Origin: Crambe crambe
Taxonomy: Eukaryota; Porifera; Demospongiae; Poecilosclerida; Crambeidae
DNA length: 64,000 bases
Assembly: GCA_963924555.1 (NCBI GenBank)
Contig: OZ004587.1
Span: 310,001-374,000, forward strand
Reading direction: 5' to 3'
Shown: positions 34,885 to 47,033 of the stretch, piece after piece
How positions within the stretch are numbered: the stretch's first letter is position 1
Layout: every line of letters begins with the position of its first letter
Position numbers and translations under genes: made by a program
The notes under the pieces: model-generated
The model's database searches: none
Seen by the model: the letters and a program-made list of their open reading frames with translations, nothing else
Told to the model about the DNA's origin: nothing

Positions 34885-35398
34885 GATCTATAAGATTAAA
34901 TTATTTACTATTAGGTACCTAGCTTGTATTGCATTCTAATTTTAGCACAATATCTAGCTAGCTAGAAATAATAATAATAAGCTCAGAGGTTTGGAAAGAA
35001 TGTAACCCTTGTATTGCACTAATTCAATCATACAGCAAATTTAAACATAGATACATGTGTTTGAAACCCAACAAGATTCTCAAAAACGCTGACAGTATAA
35101 AAACCACAGTCCTTGAACATACCTTGAACAAGTCAGGCGGTTACTTAGCTATTAGGCTAATTATAGCTAGCCTATAGCTATCATGCTATCATACCTACTG
35201 AACAGAGGGACTTTAGCATCCACGAATCCAGTTCTCTAGCTTGCTGCAAGTCCTGCTGCCGGTCCCGCGCCTTACGCGCCATTGGTTATACGGTGAGTAG
35301 GGGGTTAATTTCCTGCACTACCGAGTTAATAGCGAAACGCGCCTAATTAATTTCAAAAGTATTACGTTTCCAATCCCGGTACGGCTCATATATCTATG

Positions 35399-35405
35399 GT
35401 CTAAG
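35399..35405. repeat. Right target duplication of the P-class element
   Basis: GTCTAAG is the right-hand counterpart of 30445-30451. Confidence 0.8.
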
Positions 35406-35843
35406 TGGGGGAACTGGAATTTCACTTTTGTATTAGTCTATAGGCGGCGCGCGCGGCCGTCCGAGTCATCCCTACATAGAGAGTGCTACCGCACTCTCTG
35501 ATAAAATATAGACACCCAGGATAGGGGTCTCTACAAGAAGAAGCCAGGTCTTATGAGCGTTAATGCATTCAGAATCCATGTCAGTTATGGAACAGAAGGT
35601 AGCATGACAGTAACATGGCAACTGAAATCAAAGTGTGCATCATTGGGATTTAAACTGCTGAAGTTTCAACTGCACAGGATAGTTAATAACTTGGCAAAAG
35701 AAATAGTAAAGGTTAAAGGTTAAAATCTATTGCTTCTTTGGCCAGGTAGGTGATGCTTATTGCCATAGAGATGGACTTTATGAGGGGATTGTGTAGAGAA
35801 GTCGAGTGGTGACACACACATTTGCTAGGTCTTCAGTCTTGTA

Positions 35844-36034
35844 TCAGAGAGTGCGGTAGCACTCTTGGTGGAGATCGAAGACCTTGATGTAAGCCTTGGG
35901 GTATATTTTGTGGACGGCATCCCCTGGGGCTTGTCCAGTCTGGTGGTCCAGGAAGTAGCTCTGCACAAACACACTGTGTTCACTCATGCAACGAATCCAC
36001 ACACCTCCATTATCCTTCTCCTCAAGAATCACTC
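35844..36034 (-). CDS. SMAD4-like MH2 exon, open copy (partial gene)
   Basis: After a TTTTCTAG acceptor the exon reads about 62 residues: [57 protein letters not shown], then ECYRTL and a stop. This matches the middle of the SMAD4 MH2 domain (family sequence GV.LEC...VWVRCLSDHAVFVQSYYLD...[20 protein letters not shown]). SMAD4 is the common-mediator partner in TGF-beta/BMP signalling. The C-terminal part of MH2 is absent and no upstream MH1/MH2 exon was found, so a working SMAD is unlikely. It is probably a captured or stranded exon. Start phase 1 fits an internal exon. Confidence 0.8.
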
Positions 36035-37471
36035 CTAGAAAACAAAGCACATACATTTTAAATTTTGGGAAGAAAAGGAATGATGTGGACTCCATAAAAA
36101 CCCACTACAATCAGGGGATTCCCCTCCCCAAGCTGCAAGAGTACACAAGTCCAGGTAATTCATAGTACCATCTAGCTCAAAATGCCACCAGTTATGACAA
36201 TCCAAAATAAAAAAGACTTTTCCATTACAGACTGAATTACAGTGAAAGCAGGAAAGTAGGCAGGGGGAAATCAATTCACAGTAATTGCTGTTTTATTATC
36301 TGTTTTGGGGGACATGGCAGGATCCTCCCCCTCCTTCATTACTTGATGAAGTTAGATGGTTAAATGAAGTTAGCCTTTCAGTGGCTGATGGAAAGGGATG
36401 GAACATTGTCTTTGACAGAGAACCTGCTAAGGTCAGTCAGGAAAACATGACTAATTTACACACAGAGTCCCCTGATTTTTCCCATTTCATTCATTACCAA
36501 ATAGTTTATACAACACTGACCACTGACATGTGTTTTTAAGTGGGTACTGTCCCTACATGTCCTGATGCACACCACAAGGTTATTTTAGTGGAGCATTGTT
36601 ATTGCACATTCCACCTAGTCCAGCAACAGTTCCAAAGTTAGCACAGAACACAGAAGTGTCAGTGATCTCTACCATTCTCTCATAAACTTCAACCAAGGAC
36701 CCTAGCGACCTTTCTTCGTGGAACCAACAGTCAGTGTCACCCTCCACATTCTGTACCCCATAGCATGTGAGTGGGAGAACATTGGTACCCTTTTGGGTAA
36801 TGTCAGGTATGGTTTCCATGGGATGCACAACTGTCTGGGTAAAGTGATTAAACTCTGACTGAAGTGTGTGCCTATCCAACTAGAATGACCTCTAGTTATG
36901 ACAACATCTTTCAATATACTTACTGATGCATTCAGAGAAGATCAATGACTGATTATTTCAGAGGTTATACTGAAAAAGTTTCTTTCAATGGTTCAATTAA
37001 ACGTTCATGAGATTATGTGGGTGCATTGAGTATCAAGGATGAGGTATATGTTAAAATTAATATTCAATTCAGCTGGTACCACCTTACATTTAGGACTGGG
37101 AAATCAGTCGTGTGACATTGAAAGTACAAGCCAAAGTATATGCAATAATATGGAGTGTGTCATGTATACATATTAAGCTATTTTCTCTTTCCGAGAGACA
37201 TCTTTGCATGAAGTGACACATGTATGGTCACAAGTGTGATTGTTATAGGAAATAACAGTTAGTATGTACTGAGTTATCTAATGTGTGACCTTGAAAGTAC
37301 AACGGTGCAATGTGGATGTGTCATGTATACATAGACTATGTTCTATTCACACCACTTACTGTTTAAGTCTCCACTGACATTGGCTCCTAGATAAGTTAGA
37401 TATGATGTCTTCTAAAATTAATAATTGTACCAACCATTAGACACTCCATAATATTCTGCTTAGATAAGAAA

Positions 37472-37507
<36 letters not shown>

Positions 37508-39112
37508 AACAAACATTGCATGGCTATAGGCTTTGATATCTTTTTTGTTCATTTTTGTTTTCTGTATCAACACAAAATACGTATGTGGGTAGCGCATAAG
37601 TGAAATGTTAATCAGTACTTAGTACTTAATCAGTAAATTTCACATGTGACTTCTGCTGCCCAGCACATGACATAGGCTATGAGTACAGACATGGTCCAAA
37701 TTAATTTTTAGGGTACTACAGTGTACCGTTTTAGCTACAGGCCTAGCTTGGGAACAAAGGGGAGGGGCCCTTCAATACGAATCAAGTATGGGAGGTAAAT
37801 GGTGTGACAATTATTGACCTTTGAACTTCACTGCAAGCTACAGATGATTGTAATACATTATAATGAGCTTCACTTTCTGACATTCAACCATGATCATGTG
37901 GATGGTGGAGGTTGTAGGGGGCATGAAGGAACTGCTGGCATTCCCTTACCACAAACCTTACAGAGGAGGGGTCATTCCTAATAAGCTAGTAAAATGGCAA
38001 TGTTATGATATCCATTTTGTGACCCTTTACCATATTATGTAGCAGTATGGACACTGAACTAAGAGAGTTAAGAGTATTAGGCACATTCCACATGGTTGCC
38101 AAGGAAGCCAATCTCACAAACTACTAAATGACAAGGACTTGTAACTCCACATAACTAAGCCCAAGATACAAGCTTTACCAATGGAAAACCATAAAAAAAA
38201 CAACTATTTCTCATCAATTGCTTGAGATCAGTGGTTAATTTTTGGTGACTTTTTCTTATCACTATTCTCTACAAAATTACAGAAGCTTTTGTTCATCTCT
38301 AGTTTACTTATTCTTGTGATATACATGACATGACTTACTATCTGAAATTACAGGCAAGATATGAATAAAATTAATACTTCCGTTCACCTATTCAGATGAT
38401 AGCTGTATGCAAAATTTTGACTCAATGCTCTACTAAGTTTTTGGAGATACAATGCACTGATTTTCAATTAAATAGGGTTCAGGGAAATATGCCGGCATAA
38501 TTTTGGGACTAATAGGATCGAGTGCCAGAGCATCAGGCATAATTTGAGAATAGGCAGGATTTAATACTAAACTCTAAGCAAAAACCATTTGTTAGTATCC
38601 TAGGGCTAGTTAGTATCCTGTAGTAGTACAGACTAGTAACTGCAGTATAATGTTTTGGTTCATGTATTGATTTTTCATGGACATGACTTGGAGGAATTTG
38701 GGGGGAATCGGGCAATCGAATAATAGGGAGATTTTGAAGCACATTTGCCTGAGGTCATTATTATCACATTATGCTGAATGGAAACACTTCAAATGGTGAG
38801 ATTTCCATTGAAAATATATATTTTTTCACATTCTAGTGTAGTATTCCGGCATACCAAGTGCCCCATCACCATGGTAACAGGTGTACAAGCCAGAGGAAAT
38901 CACAGTTGTAGATGCATCAAGGTACATTAATTATCTTATGTGTGATCTTGAAAGTATACATACAGTACGTGCAATGTGTCATTTACATATTCAGATGGTA
39001 CCTTGAACATTTGTAGTCTTCTAGATTGAAAGTTTATACAAGTGATGCATGCATGGTAACAGGTGTACAAGATTCGTGATCCTTAGAGGAAGTCACAGTT
39101 TAACTTAGTGTT

Positions 39113-42100
39113 GCATCAAGGTGTGGTATTTATCTTACGTGTGATCTTGAAAGTATACATGTTAAGGTGCAATGTGTCATTAATATCGTTCACACATACA
39201 GACTACATATCTGTCTGTGCATAGCATGTCCTGATTGCATTGAAAGGTGTTTAAATTGCTCAAAAATATGTCTGGCCATGCTGTTGTTAACATAAGTTCT
39301 ATTCATAAACTGCTGGTGGTCATTCTACCAAGCACTATATACATGCATTGGCTACTTGGGGGTGAATATATAGAAAAGTTTGGGATCCAGTTTTTAATTA
39401 AATTTAACATATTCTTGAGGACCTATCTTTGGTCATGTTATGGTTGGACTATTTCTTAGCCTAAAGGCTCGAAAATAGATGTGCAATTATTCCCACGGAC
39501 AGTACAAGCTTTCCACAGTGGAACATCTCAATAATGACAGACTCAATATAACAACCTGTCAGATGACATTGTCCAATCAAATTGCTAAATGTCCGACCAT
39601 AGGCTGAGTTGTCAGGACAAAATGTCACATGAAAAAAAGTATCTTTATCACATGTGGTGACTTTACTGGAGGGTTGAATAGTATTGTTGATTTTATGGAG
39701 ACATTTTTGTGATTGGTTTGACAAACAAAATATCCTTACACTTTCAAAATAATTATTATGATATGGACACCTTGAACTCTGAACCAGAAAAAGTGATTAG
39801 AGATGTGTGACCTCATTTGGAGGTAAACTGATATAAAATCAATTGAACACACAAAGTGTCCAGAGGTATAAAGGTTTGAATTGGACGTATGAAAGGGATA
39901 AAGATTTTACATTCAGGGCCCACATGATTTAAATTCTTCTCTTCCACTGGTCTATGTATATATCATTGATGAACTCACCTAGAAGTTGCCAGATCATCTA
40001 TCTCTGTCTTTCATTCAGCACCTTCATCTTCAGTTTGGCAGATACTTGCTCCTCATCCCTGCACTTTGACCTTTAGACTCATCAGATCAAGTTAGCATTT
40101 CAGCGGCTGATGGAAAAGGATAGAATATTGTCCTTGACAGAGAACCTGCTAAGGTTAGTGAGGAAAACATGACTGATTTACACACAGGGTCCCCTGATTT
40201 TAAAAGGAAAGATTCATAGTCACATTGAAGTCTTCCAAGGCTTTTTTTTTTTTTTTTTTGATAAACCAAATCTGCTACTGAACATTCCAGAGTAAATGGA
40301 CTAGACTACTTTAATTAGTTGATGCTCCAAATAGTTTATACAACACTGACCACTGACATGTGTGTTTAAGTGGGTACTGACCCTACATGTCCAGATGTTA
40401 TTTTAGTGATGCAATATTTATTGCTCCATAAAGTGCAGAGCACTCCAGTGATTGCTGCCAATCTCTCATCAACTTCAACCAACCTTAATATTTATGGTTA
40501 CAAAATTCAGCAATTTCAATTTATTGTCTCCTCCCTCATCCAATTTAGTCAGCAAATAATAATGAATTTTGATGAGGCATTTTGGACAAATATTAAATTG
40601 GTAGAGGCCTCATCATTAGTATTTTGTAGGTGTTTGGTTATCAGTAAAACTGATATGAATATTGACCTCCCTCCCTCCCTCCCTCATGGAAATCGGAAAA
40701 TCTTGTGATGATAAACAGCAAATTTAGTTTAGGTGTCTCAATGTGAGATATTTACTGTATGGTACATGTGACAGGTACAGGTCTAGTCATGTGATGTCAT
40801 ATGATACTCACTTGGTTGCTCTGGGGGTGGGGTCTTTGTCATCATCATAAAGTCGTAACTTCCAGCTGCATTCTAAGAGGAACATGTACACACTAGAGTG
40901 AGGCAAGCACACACATACAATGATTTTACTATGCACAATGAACACAATGAACACATGCACATACTGTGCGAATTATTGAGACATACAAAAGAATGACAAT
41001 CCAATTCAATGCTCTCTAATTTTAGCCTGACTCCATGGTACGAGGTGTATGGTACTACTCTTATATTCTGTTTTTCAAGTCATTGTACATGAATCTCTCC
41101 TCTAATAATGATGATCATCATTTAATATGGAAGTGGGCAAGTTGACTGCATTTTCTTTACATGTGCCCCTTCTCTAAGGACTTTTATGACTGACAGGATA
41201 TTGAGGTCAAAGGACATACGAGTCCTACACAAGTACATTCATCTCCTTTGAATTCAATCATTTCTAGAAATACTAAAAGTGTTACTGGGAGTTGTGATCC
41301 ACTAGTGAAACATTTCAGTTGGATCAAAGCAACTAGCAATCACGACTTATGAAGCATGAGATGCAGCACCTTGACTGTCATTTCTTATTGGGTGGATGTA
41401 GAGGCTAGATGAGAGGTACATTGTACTGCACACATGGACAGAGCAAAAAAGGTCAGGGGTATTTGGTAAACCCATCATGACTAGGGACTGGCACATTCTG
41501 CCAGCATAGTTTTGGAATAATAGGTCCATCAAAGCAGGAAGCATAATGCTGGCATAATAGGCTATCGCTAATCATGACTTAGCTATGGGGTGGGGGGAGG
41601 GCAGTGTCCTCCCCCCCAGACTAAGCCAACTGTTATACTAAACATTATAGGGCTGCCTCCCCAACCAATATTTGCTAGATATGGTCGACCCTGATATCTA
41701 GAGCAGTCCACTAACACGAATCTCTATGTAACGATCATACAATGTGAGATATTTACTGTATGGTACAAGATGATCCTCTGAACACCATTGTCATGAAACA
41801 GCAAGGGCTCACAATAACAGTCACACACACAAGACCATAGTTCATCTCTCCATTTATCTGGTCAATTTCTCCCATTGTCCAACCAAAACTGGGCAGGACT
41901 GTTCCTAGCAATGGCAAGTGAGAGTAAAGTTAGTGGACAGTGTGGTTAATCAGTTTGACCAATCAAAGAGGTCATCACCTCTAGTGGAGTTATAGACACA
42001 CGTGCGTATGAGAAGGGATGGCAATGATAATATTCCCTACATAAGACCCTCATAAGTCAACCTTGCTTGTTGGCATGCCATGTGTCACATGACAAGTACC

Positions 42101-42423
42101 AGTCTAGTCATGCGATCTGATGTTTAATTACCATGTGTATCACATGATGACATTAATATAAATTACTCTGATAATCATATCAACTTTAAAGGTACTAATT
42201 GATATGAGAAAGAAAGAGGTCAACTATTATGACTCCCTTCTTCATGACAATTCCATCAACATTTAAAAAGTCACGTAAGAGGATTAAAGTGAAAATACTT
42301 GACATGCAAATGCCATTGCATCTTCATCAGATTATTGGCTACGTCTTCATTTAATTGGAAGGAATGGACTTAGCATGTGAACAATAAAGTAAGTCCATTT
42401 CATTAAACAAATGGTACGTGTTT
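39113..42423. other. Unit-2-specific part of segment N with internal duplications
   Basis: The stretch holds diverged second copies of sequence found elsewhere in N. 40086-40490 resembles 9990-10330, and 39113-39190 resembles 38930-39000. 40740-40880 and 42060-42120 resemble 14770-14960 of unit 1. A poly-T run lies at 40242-40259 and a (CCCT)n tract near 40668-40684. It could be a local duplication in unit 2 or material lost from unit 1. Confidence 0.55.
40812..40865 (-). pseudogene. Furin-like exon relic, shorter copy
   Basis: It corresponds to block a of the relic at 14864-14949: same CTGCAG acceptor side, GSYDF, then in a shifted frame DDDKDPTPRAT, and the GTGAGT donor. It lacks the 32 bases that include the catalytic-histidine codons. 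It is dead. Confidence 0.55.
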
Positions 42424-43029
42424 AGCCAAAATGGATCAGATAATGGAGTATGTCAGGTACATACTGTCGCTGCACTATTGGTGGGCTTAATATAGAATAT
42501 GATAGTGATGTTATTGATACAGTATGCTTTGTACATCATAAGAGAAGATCCTATGGATTTCAGTAGGTGAATACTAATCATGACCTCATACTTATGAGGT
42601 CTAAGTGTACATTTCAACAAGTGGGTTCAGTCATACGACATCTTTCCATTAGGATGATATGGGATTAGTGAGGAAGATGAAGTACTCTACATGATTATGT
42701 GGAAGCTTATTGTAAGTTCACCAGACACTGCACGTATCTGTAAGCTTTCCACTCCATTACTACTAATCAGAACTGGAAGGGAAAGGGAAGAGATTTTAAG
42801 TCAGAGAGTGGACCAGCACTAAACTTATTACAACCCAAAAATACGTATTCCTGGAGCCATTACCAGCAAAAAACCTACACTAAAACACTCTTGATATCCA
42901 CCCAGAAAAAAAGCATCAAATTCTGCACTTGAGCACTTCATGCCACTCCAGCATAAAAATCAACAATCAATCTCTGCCCCCAAGCAATGATATACAACAT
43001 TAATTAGTAATACCTTTATTGCTATATCA

Positions 43030-43200
43030 TCTTGGCCTGTCATGGGAGTGAAGTAGGAATAGTTAGCTCGTAGTTTGGTAATGTGATGGGTAAGGGATTA
43101 CTTGACTGAAGTACACTCTCTTGTTGCTGAACTTTTTTGAACTGCACACAGTCATCCCTACTTTTCTTTTTTATTTAGAATAAATATTATTTTCCTTTAT
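43030..43200 (+). repeat. Diverged piece of the CATCCCTAC foldback family
   Basis: The sequence CATGGGAGTGAAGTAGGAATAG ... GTAAGGGATTACTTGACTGAAG ... GTCATCCCTACTTTT matches, with gaps, the right arm at 25963-26178. The similarity to unit 1 ends inside this piece (near 43125). Confidence 0.55.
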
Positions 43201-43596
43201 CTATAGCTATTGGCCTTAGTGGTGGTAAGTCCTAAGGAATAATTCCTTTGCGTACATGCATGTACTCATCCCAGGTAGACCCTGGTAAGTAGAATATCCC
43301 AGAACAGTCCTAAAGTCCTGTACTTAAGGGTATTTGGCTCCCACTATAATATAGTCATACTCTGAATCCCCCTCCAAATGATCCTGCAATTCATGATATC
43401 CTAGCTGATACACCTTGGATTCCGGTATTTGAGGAACCTTGCACACTATACAGACGTCCTGCAATACCTTTAGGATATCCTGGGATACCTAGATCATGCA
43501 TTGGGTTCACGTAGCACGCGCACTACGTCAGGCATGACCATGTGGCTGTAGTGGAGAGTGCTGCCTCCTGTCATTTTTCTTTCTTTTTTTCCCACT

Positions 43597-45949
43597 ATGA
43601 GTAAGTCAGCTAGAGTAGCCAAACTTTGTAGCTACAAGAGAGTATCAAGTACTTGGTGCATCGGTGGCCTAGGGTGACCGTGTTATGCCCTTGCACTAGT
43701 CTTGTTTCCAGATTATGTACATTTTGGGTAGAGGCCATCTGGGGACTTTAGCAGGGCTGATCCAGGATTTCCTTGGATGGTGGCTGGTGTTGCCAGTAGA
43801 CCATAGTCCAATCTGACCATGTGGCCTATTTGGCTCGTGTTACAGCTATTTAGATACATGGAAAAAGGGCTACATATATAGCTCTTGTTCTGAACTGCAA
43901 AGTAAGCCGCTAGAAGAACTACTCCATCAGTGCCATCGGCTGATCAACCAATCGTGGGAGTTTATATGAGATCTACCTAATATTCTAATAGCCCAATTCA
44001 AGCTCCTGTTAGTCCAAAATCTTGCTCAGAGATCTGTCCAATTAAAACCCAGAATGAGCTACATAAGTGGACCTAGAGAATCTTTAGAGCAAGCTGAGAA
44101 GATGTTGTGGATGATATTTTAAAAGCATGAAATTACATAGGAAATCACTGGATGGGTACTCTTCTCAACCTCACAAATGTAACAGGGCAGCCTTTTAAAC
44201 ATTTAAGCTTCTCATGTCAGTCATTTGATAAAAGACATTGTGTGCTGCCACTGTCACAATGTGATTTTTGCATATCTTGAACAATCCCCAGATGTTCTCC
44301 TGAGCGTCGTGTGAGAACATCTGGGAAATGAGAGAGAAAAATTTTCTCTGGCTTTCCAGCCAATCATTACTTATCAACAAGGTTCTAAAGATAATAATTA
44401 TGGATATCAATACATGTATGTATACTGAAAATGATCACACATAATTTGGTAAAAACCATAACTATTATTCATTAATTTAGCTATGATGAGGTAATAATTG
44501 TCTCATTCTGAGTAGTATAATATATATTTATAGCAATGTTACTCTTTATTATGTAGATAAAAAAATTAGCAATGAAAACAAACAGGTACTTGAAGGTTTG
44601 TTCCAGAGAGGTATGGTATCAACATCAGTGACCAATACCCTTTCAATGAGCCTAATTGAGAAAGCTGTTGATGAAACAAAACTTGATAGGAAGATAGTGA
44701 AGGTAATATCTGTTTGTTGATTTCCTAACCCAATATGATTGTGTTAGCTATGCAACTAACTGTATGCAGCAAACAAAATTCTAAATGGTGCACCCCAGCT
44801 CATGGGATGAAATTCAAAGTTCAATAGCAACTTGATTGGTGCAATTTTTAGCTATGGGCTATATGCCTTAAGAGCTTATGAGGCTCAAGTACGTAGGATA
44901 CAATACTGTTATGAAACTTAGAGCAGCTGTTATAATTATATCAAATAGTGCACTTCCGAAAAGGCATTCTTTATTGGTGAGCTGGATTACCATTATATCA
45001 AGACTAAGCAGACAGCTGAAAGTCTCAATATGCTGCTCCATAGTATGTTTGGGTAACAGTTTGTAAGGTCGTGTCTTTTTCAACTGCTTTTTAACCACAA
45101 AATCCATGAAAATTTCATCCCATGAAAATTTCCCACTATGCAATACAGTCATGGGATTTAGAGTAGCTAGCTATGATATCACATGTACTTGGACAGCTTA
45201 GGTGGGGATGGATTCTGAGTCCAGGAGCTTATATGGACCAATAAGTCATGGTATAAAAGACAATGTCGTAACTACTATGACCAGAGCTATGTTATCTCAT
45301 AACTACAACTATGCATTCTGGGGTAGGTGGCAACAGGGAACTGGATTCTTAAATGCTCTTTTCTAGGATGAATTGAATTCAGTCCGTGCTGTCTGTTTCG
45401 CTAGCACTTCTGTGTATACTCAGGAGGGCATGATATCGGCCTGATAATAAAAATTTTGTCATTATGCAGAATTGGATTGGCAATTGTAAAAGAAAGGTAG
45501 AAAATACTACTCAACAAGGTGCTGAACATGATGTACCCATTCCAAAACGACGAAATTTTCATGGATATCATGAATTTATGAAGACGCAGAAGGGCCATAA
45601 AGGTATGGTTATCCTATCCAGGTTCCAGTTTTGACATTAGCTAATTACTGGTGAAGAAAGTATGATGTAGCAACAGAAAAAATATGGAGTCTCAAAAGCA
45701 AAATCATTAGCAGTGCCATTATGACAACTCTTTGCACTGGTTTAATATACTCTCTGGCTCACCATACTCATAGGATCTGGAACTACCATTGGCGAATGCT
45801 CATCAGCAATTAGCTCTTCATGGAAAAGACTTTCTGTGGAAGAGAAAGATGAATTTCGTGATAGGGCAAAAAGAAGAAAAGAAGGTGAAGGGATACCACC
45901 TGCACAGAAGTGGAAGGAAATTCAAAAATCCATGAAGAGAATCAACTAA
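43597..45949 (+). CDS. Homeodomain-like plus HMG-like protein (small)
   Basis: Predicted exons: 43597-43600 (ATG A, strong GTAAGT donor), 44557-44702, 45470-45602, 45774-45949; all phases agree, giving 152 aa. The first part reads NKKISNENKQVLEGLFQRGM, LIEKAVDETKLDRKIVK and then NWIGNCKRK, the shape of a homeodomain recognition helix (V..WIGN..RK). The second part, GYHEFMKTQ then SSSWKRLSVEEKDEFRDRAK, resembles an HMG box (W followed by LS.EEK..F...A). It ends MKRIN. The tiny first exon with a 956-nt intron is the weakest part; exons 2-4 are firm. The protein should bind DNA in the nucleus. It lies in the same insertion block as the KDZ transposase. Confidence 0.65.
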
Positions 45950-46025
45950 GAGGTACGATTAGAAGGTTGAGATAGACCACACACCTTTACATAATGTTTA
46001 CTGCATTACTAGTTACATTGAGAAG

Positions 46026-47033
46026 ATGGGAGGAGAGGGTGTTGCAATGCTGTGGGCCAACGGAAGCTGCTACCGTAGCTACAGTAATTTGGGCCAAAAG
46101 TGGCTAGATAAAAATGAACACATTTCATCAATGTTTGTCAGCCACATGCTTTCTGGTAAGTCAACAATAGAATTTGATTCATATTAGTTATTATTCTATG
46201 TATTCAGCAAAGAATCAACCAACAGAAGAACTGACAATCACAAAAGATCAAAGAAGCATTTTCTTAACAAAGTACAGTAAGTATTCCACAGATGTAATCA
46301 TATACTTATTACATGGGTGTATCATTCCATAGAGAATCTGACTGGAAAGAAGAGTTGTAAACAAGTCCCTTGTGCTCATAAGTCCTTTAATATCCTTCAT
46401 ATGCCTGGGGGATTAGGGTTTAAAAATCCAAGATTGTACAAAATTTGTGAATTGCGAGAAATCATAAATTATCAAGATGACATCATATTTGTCAGAGGTG
46501 AGTTTACTGCACAGACACTATACCCTTTTACATGCCCATTCTCAACCTTTCTCTTATGACTCCTAATACTGTCAGTTTTATCATTATAAAAACAGCATGA
46601 AGACATACCTATCAGGAGTACGTAGCTAGCTTCTAGTAATGGTAACACAGTCCATTCCATTCTGATCTTTCGTGTGACTGATCAGCATACACAGGATTAA
46701 GTTGGCACAGGGTTCTGGTGAATCCACTGAATAAAGCACACCATGATTTGCTGTGATATTATAATTGGACACTATTTCATTACATTATTCAGTTGCTCCA
46801 CAATCTCAACCCAATACATCCTCTTCATCCACTCCACAAGTGATCTCCTCCATAACTACTGCAGCAACTTCATCCATCCCTCAAGCTATCTCCTCCATAG
46901 CTACTACATCAACAACCCATTTTCATGCTCCCGTACCTTCAGTATGTATATGAGAAAACTATTATGACAATGATTTTACTTTCTGTCATTATAGGCTCCT
47001 ATAAGGACACCTGTGTCTGTAAGAATTATATGA
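46026..47033 (+). CDS. Small five-exon gene of unknown function
   Basis: Exons 46026-46155, 46208-46276, 46333-46497, 46793-46941, 46995-47033 join in phase to 183 aa, beginning MGGEGVAMLWANG and ending RIPVS-like APIRTPVSVRII. The middle part has SCKQVPCAHKSFNILHMPGG, LGFKNPRLYKICELREIINY and QDDIIFVRG. Next comes a Ser/Thr/Pro-rich low-complexity stretch of short repeats. No known domain was recognised. It starts 77 bases after the stop of the homeodomain/HMG-like gene on the same strand. Both could be parts of one gene, but the phases do not join across the TAA at 45947. Confidence 0.6.

Larger units (their letters stand above)
30452..35398 (+). mobile_element. P-element/THAP9-class DNA transposon, apparently intact
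   Basis: The element is 4947 bp with perfect 34-bp inverted ends (30452-30485 and 35365-35398, starting CATAGATATATGAGCCGTAC) and a 7-8 bp target duplication. It contains a five-exon transposase on + and a single-exon antisense gene. Both are free of stops in the models given, and the ends are identical, which suggests recent insertion. It sits inside the 29024-35501 element. Confidence 0.92.
29024..35501 (+). mobile_element. Hairpin-ended foldback element (second member), carrying a nested P element
   Basis: Unit 1 reads AAGGAGAATAAAATATAG across the site. Here the sequence between A (29023) and T (35502) is inserted. It starts CAAGTAAGGG with a 311-bp foldback (arms 29024-29160 and 29198-29334) and ends with the same AGAGAGTGC/TACC/GCACTCTCT hairpin plus GA (35478-35501). 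Removing the nested P element and one target copy leaves about 1.5 kb, comparable to the first member. It also contains a smaller foldback at 29549-29717 and an (AAT)n tract near 30270-30310. No gene of its own is recognised. Confidence 0.8.
35502..43120. repeat. Segment N of unit 2
   Basis: Colinear with 9119-13640 of unit 1. The stretch 39113-42423 has no counterpart at the same place in unit 1. (CA)n at 37474-37502 is longer than in unit 1. Outside the SMAD-like exon, open frames at 36285-36539 (+) and 36580-36879 (-) persist in both units but carry no known domain. Confidence 0.75.
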
